64,000 nucleotides of DNA from Trachythela sp. YZ-2020 (GCA_016169945.1 JADLSH010000387.1:1488001-1552000); one strand, 5' to 3'; numbered from the stretch's first letter, positions 22,195 through 34,354 are shown. The notes: generated by a model from the letters alone, not told the origin. Numbers and translations are program-made.

Positions 22195-24439
22195 GATGCT
22201 CGAAACTCGGTATACGGCTTATAAATATATATACCACACAGTTAGCCTTCAGGAGGTGCTGATGTCGACTGTCCGCTTTGCCATTTGACGACTTCCCACG
22301 TTTAGCTTGTATTTTTCAGCCTTGCGCATTCCCAACCTGATTGGCTAATTAATCAACAGAATTCTACCAAGGGGCCGTCCTGTTATTCTGCTGGGCGAGT
22401 GTTAAAGCGCCTTGAATGCTCCTGTTAATAATCAAGTTATTTAAATTTTGGAATTGTACACCCTCGTGTGAACTGCTAATTTCTTTTAACGCCGCGACGC
22501 AACTGCGTTTAATTCTACACATGGGCTTTGGCTATTAAATTCCACCGTTCATGAAGATTCCAAAGATATCTTGTCGTTTGGCATATCTTGCATGCTAAAA
22601 ACCAATTTCTACATTTCTGAGCACAGTTGAAGACATTTGTACATTGAATGTTATCTCTTTTAATAGTTTCTGACAAGTGCCTTTTTAGTGGACGTTAAGA
22701 TCTTATCTTGTTTTTATTCATTATAGAACCAAGTGAGAAACCCATAACGCATTGAACAGGTGGTGACAAGTAATAGCAAACACTAGCCGAGACAACAATG
22801 TACGTATATTTTATCACAGCGCCGTGGTCTAACTTCAGTGCAATTTTTAAGAATTCTTCAGTGGTGGGGTAAAACATGCAAAAAGACCCATGGCCCCGCC
22901 CTAACTCCTGATTTCACTTTCTTGGGTATAACAGATGTATATAACGTTATTTATAAACATTCACGGCGTTCTCCACAAAATACAACAATAATATGATGTA
23001 TAATTATTCCTAGCTGGGGCCCTTGCAAAGTATTATTACTCGATTTCAATCAAATCTGATCAGAATTGATGGTGTTTTCAATCAACCAGAAGATACGGGA
23101 AAATGTGATAAATTGAGGCTCAGAAAAGCCATTTCCTGCACTTTCTGCCGCCAAATTGCAGAATTTGGACAACAAAAATCGGCTACAATTTTCGTTTCCA
23201 TTGGTTTTGGTGGATTAAATTGCTTGACTACTTGCGGGCTTGTGTACTTGCATCTTTCGGTTTGGACTTGGTTATATAGACTTAGTTATACTTTTTTCCA
23301 CCTTAAATGTTTCTAGTGTGTATCATTATTACAGTATAAGTGCGCATCATTGCTGACAGTACACGTTATTTAGTTGTAGCTAAAATTTGGTTATCGTCAC
23401 TCAGTGCCTGCCACGCAAACTAACAACTTCCATACAACTACTGTTGTCAGATGACGAGGGTGGGATGGGGACTAAATTAGAGAACGAATTAACACAGAAA
23501 GCTTTTGCTCGCATTTTACACTGTTCATTAAATAAAATAATACTTCTGTAATGTTTTGTTGAAATTTTAAAGCATTTGGACAATGAAATTCGTTATATAG
23601 TACAAACGAAATTAAGGAATTTCAGACAAAACGAAATTAAACACCCAGGGATTTCATGTACAGACATGATAAACAAAATTTCTTCTCACTAGCTATGAAT
23701 ATTCTGGTTTCAAAAATGGCTCTGCCGATTTAATTAAAAAAGATGCTCTGTCTAGTGGATCGGCAACACGACGACGTCGTGAAACGAGGCATGACAACAG
23801 AGACGCACTAGCTGGAAGGAGCCTGCGCCCTAGCCTGCGTGCACTCCCGTTAAGGAACATTAATCAGACGAGAATATAGAAGCCCTTCAATTTATCAAGA
23901 CTAAACTTAATTAATCTGGGTTATTCCCATAAATGGCTAATTTTAGAGAGCAAGCTCTAATAGCGGTGTCCGGCCTTCATACAACGGACGAAAATCATTT
24001 GATACAGAAAATTTTATCCCTCTTGGCGTATAGATAACCCACCTATTGCGAGGTGAGATCCCAACAAGCAGGGCTGTCTTGTCACTCTGCACTTTCATTA
24101 ATTATAGAGTAACTAGTGATTAGAGTAGCTTTTAAAATCCACTATCCATTTTTCTGCAGTGAACGGTAGTACAGGTTAAGCTAGTGTTCTACTGTATCTT
24201 TTCATTCCCGCACACTTCTTTCAGTCATCATTTGGTTATGTTTAGTGAAATGATATCGCGGTAGTGCACCACAATTATATTCCCTCTTTTGAATGGTAAA
24301 ATGTTCTCATTGAAGTAAAATCTTGTCGTGTTAGAACATCACTAGTCAATAGAATAAAGATGGTCGCAAATCTCGATGAAATACAATGCAACTATGAGTA
24401 ATTATCTATGTTGGTTGCTTCGTCACTTCGTGTGTATTA
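22195..24439. other. Region upstream of the Wnt gene; no gene recognised
   Basis: This is presumably the 5' flank and regulatory DNA of the Wnt gene. Only short, compositionally biased frames are seen and no RNA gene is recognised. Confidence 0.5.
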
Positions 24440-24826
24440 GGGAGTTTACGATCTACGACGCGACCAGCTCGACGACGCGTCTGCAAAACAAAGATATACG
24501 TCATGCAAGACAAAAAGGATGAATAATTTGTGGTCCCAGGGGTTTCCTCAGCAGCGTTGCCATTCTTATGACATCGTCAAATGAGGAATTTTCACGTCTT
24601 CTGAGTAATGTGAAAGCTGGTTGCGTCGTCAGAGCTGTTTTATAACGTTGACCGAACGACAAATATCAGCTAAACATCGGAGTTTTTTAGCATAATTTAA
24701 ACGTTTGTAAGGTTGTTAAAACATGCTTTAGACAATTAAAGCAGTATAGTTAATTCCTGTGGCGTATGTCAAGCATAAATTGATGTGGCGTCGTCGAGGT
24801 GACCGCGTCGTAGATCGTAAACTCCC
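24440..24826. mobile_element. TA-flanked MITE
   Basis: Inverted termini GGGAGTTTACGATCTACGAC and its inverse are flanked by TA on both sides. The interior is AT-rich and no transposase is seen. Confidence 0.75.
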
Positions 24827-25405
24827 TATTGTATTTTCGCCCAACCATTGGCGTAACTTTGTGCTGAATGGCCTCCGGCTTAATATGAAGAGGGCTCCCT
24901 TATCCTGCCCATTCAAACGGGGGGCTACGCCAAGAACATGTAAAATTTCCTGAAATACTTCAACTTCGCCACTTTGTCATCCTTGCTCAGGGGTCCCTAA
25001 TTGACCTGGGCGCCTGGCTGGAGCCAGGCGACGCTCAAATTAAGGAATTACGCCACTGCAACCAACCAATAGCATTGTGTATATATAACCGATATGATTG
25101 ATAATTGTACTACTTGCGTAGAAGTAAAGCAACATATATTAATCTATATATCATATATAGAGGAGTTATATTGTATATATAGTAGCCGAGTTTGATAACC
25201 ATCTCTCTTCTATTGACAATGGTTAAACAAATTTGAACCTTAAACGACTTTTGGTCAACAACCATGACACAAGGTCTAAGGATTGTCGGTACTATCCCTC
25301 ACAATCCCTCTCTACGACCCTCGATCTTGCTGTACAAAATATTGCGCAATTTTGCCGTTTGCCAACACAGAGTTGCCTGCGTAATTGATTCTAGGTACTC
25401 TTTTA

Positions 25406-25549
25406 AGCCCGTTTTCATTAGGCGAATTTGTTCAAGCGAAGTGACATTTTCCTTTGTCGGTATCGCTTTTGCCGACGTGCTGATGCGACGACGCCGACAA
25501 AGGAAAATGTCGCTTTGCGCGGACAAATTCCCCTAGTGGAAAACGGACT
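25406..25549. mobile_element. Harbinger-like MITE, TTA duplication
   Basis: This is a 144-bp near-palindrome with ends AGCCCGTTTTC and GAAAACGGACT, flanked by TTA (25403-25405 and 25550-25552). Three-base TTA/TAA duplications fit PIF/Harbinger. Confidence 0.75.
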
Positions 25550-25700
25550 TTATGTCGCGCATCAGTTCAATTTTGCCAGATAGTGATTTTTGCAAGCTTT
25601 CTAATATTATCCGTTGATTGGTATATCACAGATTGAACCTTAGTATTTATTAATTAAAAATTCGTCCATATCCGTAGTTTTATAGCTTAAGCATTTTTAA

Positions 25701-25886
25701 GGCCTGCATGTGCACACGATCCGATTTTTCGGACCGATTCTCCTCCTGACGTATGTGATTTTACACAGTACAGAAACTACACTTTTCGCCAGGTATGAGC
25801 CAATAGCAACCAATAGCCTTACTCCTGTCAGAAAATCCAGTAAATCACATACGTTAAGAGGAGAATCGGATCATGTGAACAGGTCT
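25701..25886. mobile_element. MITE flanked by TTTAA
   Basis: Inverted arms of about 60 bp (GATCCGATTTTTCGGACCGA with CTCCTC..., and inverse) are bounded by GGCCTG and CAGGTC, with TTTAA on both sides. The superfamily is uncertain (Harbinger-like or TTAA type). Confidence 0.65.
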
Positions 25887-25899
25887 TTAAAACGGTTGA

Positions 25900-28291
25900 A
25901 AAAGTCCAGCCTTCGTACTACCGATCCCAGGGATTTAAACGGTATATATATAGTCTTTCGAACTATGTATTACATTTTTGAAAGATTAAGAAAAACCTCG
26001 AGAAGAAACATTCGTTAGGTTGTTGTTCTTACATTTTATTACTCGAATGACATCATCATTTTACATTCGCTCCTTTACAAAAATATTAACGATTTGTTCA
26101 GAAATTAAATGTATATTATCAAAGTATATTTATAACTAGTGAAATAGTATATAACTATATATATTCTGTATAGCCACGTTAAGCTTAGCTAGATTTAGAC
26201 ATTAATAACAAATTGTTCTCTTTGTCAGAGGCTTCGGAGTGCATTGATTTCCATAGTCTGTTCTAAATTAGTGAATATCTTTCCCAGTTGAGGAATCACC
26301 TTCATTAATGATGGTTCAAGTGTATGCAGCAACATACCAAATTGAACATACTTTGGAGAAGCAATACATGATGATTAGAGGCAGAGCAATCACGAATCTT
26401 GATTCTTGTGCTTCATGTTTGTCATCATGCACGGGAGGAAGAATAAACGTTCGTCATGTTTTGTAGAAAGACTTTGCTGTTGAGCGATCGTTGTTGATGC
26501 TTTTCATTAGGCATAACCTTTCTCGTAACCGGCAGGAAATTATTATGAACCGACGACAAATCTTGCAGGCACGTATACGATGGATAAACATCAAGACCAT
26601 ACATTATTGCTTAGTCTTAGAATCAGTGACCAGATGGATCATACATTTCAAAACTTGAATATTATTTACGGCTGTTGATTGTTTATGAGGTCAGCACTGC
26701 CATGACTTGCAATATAGATTATAGTGTATCTTTGCCTTTGGCTTTGGTCTTTATTTCGGAATAATTGATGAAGTCTTGTGGAAAGATGTATAACCTTGTC
26801 TCTCGAGTTATAGATGTCGCCGTGAGTTTGTAGTTCTGAGTTCATTAGTTGTTAATTCCAATTATTTTTCATTCACCGTATCACTTTGGCTGTTGCTTGT
26901 AGTTCAAACAAATCAAGTACTTCATGCACGTAATGCTATAAAAAACACTGTTAACAATCCAAAAGAAGTTATGTACCGCGGTGCAACATTTGTGATAAAA
27001 CCTACAACTTGAACGAAATATTCTTTATAGACATACAAATGCATGAAACATTCAGTTAAACATTCAGCTATCCGATCTAGTAAAATGGGCGAGCACTGGG
27101 ACTAGTTGTCAAATAGAAATCCATTTTCAAATATAGTTACATTATCTTGGGTTATGTAATGGTTTGCAAAATTTTCATGCTTTTTCACATCACTATAATT
27201 AAAACATTTTGATAATCAGTTTCAAATAGTTCGTAACGGAAACCGAAAGAATAGAGAAGCGACTAAATGCAACAAATGGATTTCTATTATGTCGTTGTTT
27301 CTAGCCCGTTGCTCGCTATCAGATCAATTGGCTATCACTAAGAATGCCCGCGCGTCTGGCGGTCAAACGAGGGAAAGTATCAACAAAGGCGTTAACGTTT
27401 ATAATCCAATTTTGTCCTGCGAATGACAGACGAATTGGTTTTCTCACGCAAGCCATAAGGATTGCAAATGTTTTGTAGTCCGCTGAACTGATATATACCG
27501 TTATCATTTGTGTTGGAATAGCAAACCCTCTTAATACATATAGTCCTACTTTGCCGGAAACGAACGGACACTATTTATATATAATTATAAGGCACCACTT
27601 GACGTATTTTTGAAATACGTTCATGTTTCATCATTCAGTTAAATTTTCGGGTAAACAAAACAAATGCAAATCAAACAAGCATATTTTTTAAATCAACAAA
27701 ATCTGTATGTGTATATACAACATGCATATATACCGCCACAAATATGATAGGATATAATCCATGTAATTATTCCAAGGCACTTTCTACTATTAATGTATTT
27801 ATTTCGCTCTAGCTATACTCGATAATATTTTAGGTTCTTTTTATTAATACGATCACAATTGTATATACGTACTGGACTTGTTATTATTAATTTCCTCATT
27901 TGTTATTATTATTATTATTTTCCTCATTTATTATTATTATTACTTTCCTCATTTATTATTATTATTATTATTATTACTATTAATAATCACTATTATTTCG
28001 GACGCTGTAATGCCTGTAAATGGCTTAATATTTTTTGCGGTGTCCTGAATGCCAAGTTTTTTTTAAATTGAGTGAATTGAGTGAATTAAGTAATTGAATT
28101 TTGCAAATATATACGCTATCAAAAACATGAATTTGTTGATGCCCCCACCCCGGTTTTATGCAGAGGACATGATATAATTTTAAAGGATGTAACCATATTG
28201 TTATATTGATGACGCATTGATGTTGAAGAAAATAACGCAGTTCCGGCACCATCCGAGGCAAGTAATTGATTTATCAATTTTTTAAATATAT
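25900..28291. other. No gene recognised; ATT-rich microsatellite at 27901-27990
   Basis: This is AT-rich intergenic DNA. The 27901-27990 stretch is an interrupted (TTA)n/(ATT)n microsatellite with TTCCTCA interruptions. No protein domain or RNA gene is seen. Confidence 0.6.
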
Positions 28292-28996
28292 GTGAAATGC
28301 ATGGTCTGGACAGCTGAACACGTGCCAGCGTCTATTTCAGTTGCCAGTAATGTGCCTGACTATGAGAGCGCGGTTTGTTTTATTACGGATGGTGACTCAA
28401 AACAACTTGTTAGTGATTTTTTCAGGTATCTTTTTGAGATAAGCGAAACGAGTTATAGGTTTTTAAACGAGAAATTTGAAAATGTGTTTTCCGAATTGGA
28501 TGCGATGGTAGCAAATTTGCCACCGGAGGACGAAAAGGGCAAAGTACAACTTTTAAAATTAAAGAAAAAACTAGATTGCTATTTTTTAGCACTCTCCACA
28601 ACAAGAGTATTTATAAGAACGATTACCAATACTGTGTTAATGTTTGGCAAACCGAAAACAACTTTCCGGGACTATTTGGTGTTGTACAACAATTTCGATG
28701 TCCAGCCGTTTGTTGAAGCTATCGAAAAAATGTTTCAGTTTTACGAGCCCAAGGGCTTAGATCTTTTTAAGGATGGTATTTCCGTCCCCAGATTAGTAAT
28801 GAAATACCTTTTTAGCAGGCTCGAGGCGAACACCTTCTTTTCTCTTTTTCAACAGCGCGACAAAGGCCTTTACTACAATTTTAAAAACAACATTGTGATG
28901 GATGCGTTATATGCCTTGAAAAGAACGTTGGAGAAACCTTCCAAATCTCGTGCTGTGGTCAGTATTTACATTTGGGCTGTTGGCGGAACTGGGTAA
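28292..28996 (+). pseudogene. Protein-primed DNA polymerase B fragment (Polinton)
   Basis: A 234-codon frame resembles the exonuclease-to-palm part of Polinton-type PolB. It has the DGDSKQLV region, the YNNFDVQPFVEAIEKMF helix and DLFKDGISVPRLVMKYLF. The 5' part is missing and no polymerase catalytic YxDTDS-type motif is present. After YYNFKNNIV the frame joins unrelated sequence, indicating an internal deletion. It would have replicated the element but cannot be functional here. Confidence 0.75.
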
Positions 28997-29010
28997 AGAC
29001 AAAGGCAGAT

Positions 29011-29253
29011 ATGGAGTATCCATTAACTTGTGTGTTTTGTGGTGCGCCATGGAACAAAACAAGACGTCCAAACATTTGTTTTTGCAACAAAAATAACCCT
29101 AAAAGTTGTGAATTCTTCTTCCCCGATCAAGATCGCTCGTTGTACGAAACGGCAATGACGATGTGGAGAGCGATTGGACCATTAACATTAAATTACGGGC
29201 GGTATCGGTCATTAACATTTACCTTGAAAGCGAGAAGATTTAACGACTTGTAG
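29011..29253 (+). pseudogene. Truncated GRF zinc-finger gene
   Basis: From ATG 29011 the frame encodes a first GRF-type unit (CVFCGAPW..., ICFCNKNN, KSCEFFFPDQDRSLYETAM). It is nearly identical over its second half to the N-terminus of the gene at 32834. The similarity stops at about residue 55 and the second and third GRF units are absent, so this is a broken paralogue. Confidence 0.6.
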
Positions 29254-29352
29254 GTGGGTGGTTATTAATTTACCGACTTGCAATCACTGAACAATCACTT
29301 TTGGTCATTAATTAACCAGAGGCTAAAGAAACTAATTGGAACTTTACTAAAA

Positions 29353-29418
29353 TATAAAAATATCTTAACTTTGCGCATTTGGTTATCTCTGTGAAACTTG
29401 CATGAACGAAAGAAAAAA
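29353..29418 (+). promoter_or_regulatory. Leader shared by the RING genes
   Basis: The sequence CTTAACTTTGCGCATT, then GGTTATCTC-GTGAAACT-GCAAGA-CG, precedes the start codons here and at 47284-47340 and 48083-48136. Shorter versions occur at 46303-46343 and 36470-36501. It is conserved outside coding sequence, so it probably holds promoter or 5'-UTR signals; simple recent duplication is an alternative. Confidence 0.5.
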
Positions 29419-29820
29419 ATGGCTTCGTTTGGCAGAGGAAGAGGGCCCATAGCGGTTTTCACACCCATGCTTCGTTTTCACGTCGCCCTGGGTTGCTTTA
29501 TTTGTTTGGAGGAAATAAACCGAAATGAACGCTATTCGTTCGACATGCCGTGCTGTGGACAAATAATTCACTTGGTGTGTTGGACGAAATGGAGTAAAGA
29601 AGAAGATATTCAATCTTGCCCTATGTATCGGACCCCACACGGTCCGGATTCCGTATGCTTTTATTTGCTATCGGGCAAAATGAAGCGTTTACATACACTC
29701 AGGTTAAAAATGTTAAAATTATATATTGCGCGTTTTCTTCTTTATTCCTATTTATTAAACAGGTTCGAAATTGACCCATTAATTTATTCCGTTGTTAATA
29801 TGTTTGTTACTAGTTATTAA
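29419..29820 (+). pseudogene. RING-finger protein gene, decayed copy
   Basis: It begins MASFGRGRG like its relatives and carries a RING core: CFICLEE, PCCGQ, IHLVCW, then C-x2-Y where an intact copy has C-x2-C (PMYRTP). The ligand change and the unrelated tail (LYIARFLLYSYLLN) suggest loss of function. RING proteins of this kind act as ubiquitin E3 ligases or adaptors. The shared leader (AACTTTGCGCATT, then TTATCTCTGTGAAACTTGC) lies just upstream. Confidence 0.6.
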
Positions 29821-31559
29821 TTTATGCATACGTCACAATTAGATTTACTTGGTCACTAATTCTTTATTTGTTTAGCAAAGAAATTGTTGTTGATGGTATT
29901 AATGTTTTTAAAAATTAAATGCAAACTTTTTCTACCAATTAAGACCCAACAATTTTAAATGAAAAAATTATAATTATTATGTACGAAGCTGGATGTTTCA
30001 TGAGATTAAGCCATACATTTAGAGTTTTTACAGTCGCAATGCAATTGTGATCGTATATTACTATATACCGGGTGGGGCAAAAAAAAGTACGACTGTTTGA
30101 TTTAGTATAACTTAAAAGCTAAAAGAGCTATTACACTTAAACAAGTTTCTTTGCATTCAGCAATGTCTAACTTAAATTTTAATATATGCCATGTGCATTT
30201 TCATGCAATATTTACTGAGATAGCTGCGTTTAAACTTGACTAAACACTTTTGGAACTGTCGAGAATTAGCTAAAAACAGCCTATTAAACTAATTTGATAA
30301 CCGTTACCATTTTATCGTAAGTATTGTTTAAATGAAGTGAAGTTGAAGTTAGAAATGTTTCTTGAATAGATATGCTCTTTTATTCTAACATTTGGCCTTC
30401 TAACTTCAACTTCACTTCACTGTTGAAACGAATACTTGCGTAAAATGCTAATAGTTATCAAATTATTTAATAGGCCATTTTTAGCTAATTCTCGACAGTT
30501 CCAAACGTGTTTAGTCAAGTTTAAACGCAGGTATCTCGGTCAATATTGCACGAAAATGCACATGGTACATATCCAAATTTAAGTTAGTGTGTTTAGGTGT
30601 AATAGCTCTTTTAGTTTTTAAGTTATACTAATTCAAACAGTCGTACTTTTTTTGCCCCACCCGGTATATATATTATTTAACTATCTCCTCAATAAGGTTA
30701 CTCAATAGAGAAGTCGTTAATGAAATCCCAGTGGTTCATTTTGTAAGTGCCTTTGAAAACATACATGCAAGTAGTGATACCCCCCATCTGGCGGCGGAAG
30801 TAATTAGTATGCAAAATCTATGACGTCACAATAGCGTCACGTTACCAAGTCGCGTTACCAATATTTTGATGTATTTGTTGCTAATGTAAACTAAAGACAC
30901 ACTAGCTTAACTCATTAAGGGATTAAGTCAAAAGGTTTGTTTGGGCGAAACAATCATTAAGATGAACCATCACAATAGCTATAGCGTCCGTATAAAGTTC
31001 CCAAGCGTCGTGTTCCAAACACAGTCCGTTTCGACAACGATTACAACAGCAGCTTACTGGCTTTAGTACTTTGGATTTTACTCGTGAGAAGAATATACAA
31101 TGACTATCGACATACTGTTCATGGCTAAGAATCAACTTGTGCTTCGTGTCAATATGTGTGCTTCTAGTTTTGAGAATAAAATCTTAAATGAATTGACAGA
31201 TGAAGAGTTTGAGAAAGGGGTTCCCGTTTATGATGACGACGAAGATATATATGTATATACTAATGAAGAGTTTATTGAAAAGGTTTGGTACGCGTAAGAT
31301 TACCATATCATGGGAAAGTTTCTTGACGAAATGAAAGTCACTCCATAAGCAAATTTTGGCAATGGGGAGATATATATTCGAAGAGCCATGCAAGAACGTC
31401 ATAATGATATGCAAGGCAAGTTTGGGCAAAACAGTCATTAAGCTGAGCTCAGCATTTTCGTCAAAAAAAGAGTTAATCCTGACGCTTTTTATCACAATAG
31501 CTATAGCGTCCTTATATATTTTACTAAGCGTTGTTTGAGCATCATTTACAAGCAATACG
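29821..31559. other. Polinton-derived intergenic DNA with a foldback insertion
   Basis: Sequence 29821-30067 and 30667-30775 is paralogous to 48420-48816. The foldback element 30068-30664 lies between. At 31100-31297 an acidic 65-codon frame and at 31356-31538 a frame with a C-terminal hydrophobic helix are open. The latter begins in a degraded GRF segment (EEPCKN) and is probably a chance fusion. Confidence 0.55.
30068..30664. mobile_element. Foldback mariner-like element
   Basis: Nearly the whole 597 bp is a long inverted repeat starting CCGGGTGGGGCAAAAAAAAG, flanked by TA at both ends. Arms of about 270 bp meet at a short centre around 30340-30410. The paralogous segment near 48691-48720 reads through the same flanks without it, apart from one TA unit, confirming insertion at TA. 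Confidence 0.9.
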
Positions 31560-32281
31560 ATGGAGTGTCTACATGGAAAACCTGCGTCCTATTCGAATAC
31601 AAACCATGGTACATTTTGGTTCTGTGGACAAAAACCTAGCTGTTTCATTGTTATATGTTCACGAAAGCCGTAGAAGATTTTAGAAAGAGTGGTCCTCAAC
31701 ATCCTGTGTGCCCTACACATCAAAAACTAGCAAAGTTACGTACAGTTAAAGACAAGATGAAACAAAACTATGGACGACCGTACTTTGTATGTTCTGAACG
31801 AGAGAATCCCTGCAAATTTTGGCAATGGGGAGAGGTATTCGAAGAGCCAAGACCTATATGCCAACATGGAATGGTATGCTGTGAACGTAAAGTCAAGAAA
31901 GATGGACCAAACCAAAACCGTCTATTTTACTGCTGCCCCAAAGAAGACGCTTGTGGTTTCTTCGAATGGAAGAAGCAAGAACCTCGTGTGATCAATACTG
32001 GCATCGAACTTTTCAGTAATCCACTACAATACCGATACAAGATTGAAGAAACAGGAGAGATATTTAATAGTACTAAATCTAACACTAAAGAGGCATACGC
32101 GGAGTATACATTTCTTAAATCTGTTAATGCTTTAACAAGTGAACTTGATGAAACATCTTTTAGCTGTATTTATATATGTGACAATAAATATGTTTTAAAA
32201 AACACTGTGTTGTATGCTTTTTCGTTGCTATATGCGCCGCTACGTCATTATAGAGCGATCCACGAATTTACATATTATTGA
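31560..32281 (+). pseudogene. Triple GRF zinc-finger protein, frameshifted
   Basis: ATG 31560 (MECLHG, as in the neighbouring paralogue) opens the first GRF unit but the frame breaks near 31655. From there the second frame encodes GRF unit 2 (HPVC..., FGRP-like GRPYFVC, CKFWQW) and unit 3 (CQHGMVCC, LFYCC, CGFFEW), then a tail with a YAEY motif. GRF zinc fingers (CHCC type, as in NEIL3 and TOP3A) bind single-stranded DNA. It is about 50% identical to the gene at 32834, so the pair arose by duplication. Confidence 0.75.
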
Positions 32282-32833
32282 GATGTAAATAACATTTATA
32301 TCTCACTTGCCTTTTAACCTTTGTGGTGAAACGGTGAAATGGAGAACATAGATATAATTTATGACGAGTTAAGACGAAATGAGAAAAGTGTCTTACAAAT
32401 ACATGTTTGCGAAGCGAATATATAAACATACCTCTAAGTCAAAGCTTTCATTTTACTACCAATAATACATTTAACATTACACTATATAAAATCCGCATAT
32501 CAGTTGTCTTTGAATGGGCGGGGAGCGCCCCGATATCTGGGACTCCCGGGACGATAAAAGTCCTGCCGGGACATATTGACTTATGGGAAAATTTGCGGGA
32601 CATATTTCCCGAGGGAAAATTGTCTTGCAAAAAGTTCGGGAGCTAGAGTAGTATAGAGCGGGGCTTAATGGGCCCGGTTTCATGCGCATAAATTAGCGAT
32701 TTACCCTGCATAATTCATGAGTTAATTATGTTAATGATCTAAATATTAATGAGTTCTCCATTGCATGTCTCTAAACAAAAGAGGGACACACATAAATATC
32801 GCACACCAAACAGTGTTTGTCATATACACAGCA

Positions 32834-33538
32834 ATGGAGTGCTTTCATGGATTGCCAGCGTCCACGGTTACTACAAAAAATGGAACATTTTGGTTTTGCA
32901 ACAAAAATAACCATAAAAGTTGTGAATTCTTCTGCCCTGATCAAGATCGCTCGTTGTACGAAACGGCTATGATGATGTGGAGAGCGAATGGATCAATTCA
33001 TCCGGTGTGCGATACCCACCAAAGACCAGCGAGGATGAAAGTCGTCAAAGATGCCAATAAACGCAACTTTGGAAGGCCATTTTTCGTTTGCTGCGACCGT
33101 AATAAGCCATGTAACTTCTGGCAGTGGGGTGACAGACTTGAGCTACCAAAACCCAAGTGCCAACACGGATTGAGTTGTTGCGTACGGAAAGTCAAAAAGG
33201 AAGGGGGAAATCAAGACCGCCTTTTCTTCTGTTGCCCAAACGATAGAGAAAATTCGTGTGACTTTTTTGAATGGAAACTCGAAACGGAAAACCCGTTCAA
33301 CCAAGATCGTTTTCCTCACGTTGAAAGAGTTGGTGTATTGCAGAGCAATCCAGCGCTGTACACATACATGGTGGCTGAGACTGGACTTACCTTTACTAGT
33401 GCACGGGAAAATCCACACGATGCCTATGCTGAATATATGGGGGAATTACCTATTTGTTCACTTGCGACGGCTGTGGAGAGACTGTCACTGATAGACTATA
33501 CAGAGGCTATCATTAATCTATTTAAAACATTGTTATAA
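32834..33538 (+). CDS. Triple GRF zinc-finger protein (Polinton cargo)
   Basis: This is an intact 234-residue frame. ATG 32834 (MECFHG) is chosen because the same start is conserved in the paralogue; the frame also has an upstream ATG-less extension to 32765. Three GRF-type units lie at residues about 3-38, 56-101 and 107-149, each with C-x-H/C-x-G, a GRPFFVCC or LFFCC centre and C-x-FF/FW-x-W. The C-terminal 80 residues have no known domain. Three tandem GRF fingers suggest a single-stranded nucleic-acid-binding protein acting in replication or repair of the element. An AATAAA follows at 33639. Confidence 0.8.
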   Translation: MECFHGLPASTVTTKNGTFWFCNKNNHKSCEFFCPDQDRSLYETAMMMWRANGSIHPVCDTHQRPARMKVVKDANKRNFGRPFFVCCDRNKPCNFWQWGDRLELPKPKCQHGLSCCVRKVKKEGGNQDRLFFCCPNDRENSCDFFEWKLETENPFNQDRFPHVERVGVLQSNPALYTYMVAETGLTFTSARENPHDAYAEYMGELPICSLATAVERLSLIDYTEAIINLFKTLL

Positions 33539-33638
33539 TAACCCGAACAGAACAGAACAGAACACTTAATATAACGTGTGTAGCTAATCCTATGGTGTCT
33601 AAATTGTTAGTGTAAATATACTTATTTGATAGTTACTT

Positions 33639-33644
33639 AATAAA
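33639..33644 (+). terminator. AATAAA polyadenylation signal of the GRF gene
   Basis: AATAAA lies 100 nt after the stop codon of the triple-GRF gene. It contrasts with the histone-type stem-loops that follow the RING genes. Confidence 0.5.
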
Positions 33645-33675
33645 AGTATTGCGAACTCGTTATAGTTGTTTATCT

Positions 33676-33740
33676 TTCAATTCAATTCAATTCAATTCAA
33701 TTCAATTCAATTCAATTCAATTCAATTCAATTCAATTCAA
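33676..33740. repeat. (TTCAA)13 microsatellite
   Basis: Thirteen perfect copies of TTCAA lie between the convergent GRF and LRR genes. Confidence 0.95.
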
Positions 33741-33792
33741 ACAGTGTTATTTCTTCATCGTCTTCGTCTTCTACCCCACAACGTCGCAAAAC

Positions 33793-34354
33793 AGTCAGTT
33801 CCATAGGTATATAGCGTGAATCACACGCCGTTTTTGTTGTACTTTCCGAATTAAGAAAAAGACACACACTCCAAGTATAATAAAAACAGGAACTAGAATC
33901 AACCATAACCATTTTGAACTACTTTGACCATTTGAAATTGTGTAGAAGGGGGCAATGTCTCATATTCTCGGGTTGTGGTCCTCATTTGTTTGTGGTGGGT
34001 AATATCATTTGGAGTACTTGTCGCAGCGCCTTTCGGAGTAACCATAAAATTGCAGTCACTTAAGATGAATGATCTGTTCAATACATTAGTGCAATTCAAT
34101 GGGTTGTCCCTGATATCGACTTCCCTAAATGTTTTGAGGGCGAGAATGTCCTTCAACGTTACATTCACAATCCTGTTATGTGCGAGATTTAGAATACCGT
34201 AATCGCGAGTGCCTGTCAGTCCACGTGGAATGTGCGTGAATCCTCCGTTCGCGCAGTTCACAATACCCAATATACCAAAACATGTGCAGCGTAAAGGGCA
34301 TGCCTCAAAAATTATAATATTCCACAAAATTACAAATAACATGAGACACAACAT
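33793..34354 (-). pseudogene. LRR type I membrane protein, frameshifted
   Basis: ATG 34354 opens a signal peptide (MLCLMLFVILWNIIIFEA), then an LRRNT cap (CPLRCTCFG). One or two leucine-rich repeats (LNLAHNRIVNVT) and an LRRCT-like cap (NPLNCTN...LSDC) follow. The primary frame stops at 33899. In the next frame, just past a run of five C near 33947, the sequence continues TISNGQSSSKW and a strong membrane helix (LILVPVFIILGVCVFFLI). A basic RKVQQKRR stop-transfer and a short tail end at about 33793. This fits one single-pass receptor-like protein broken by an indel in the C run (or a sequencing error). It lies antisense between Polinton genes, so it is probably captured host-type cargo. Confidence 0.7.

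Noticed and set aside
27901..27990. CRISPR-like or satellite array
   Set aside because: It is only an interrupted ATT/TTA microsatellite.
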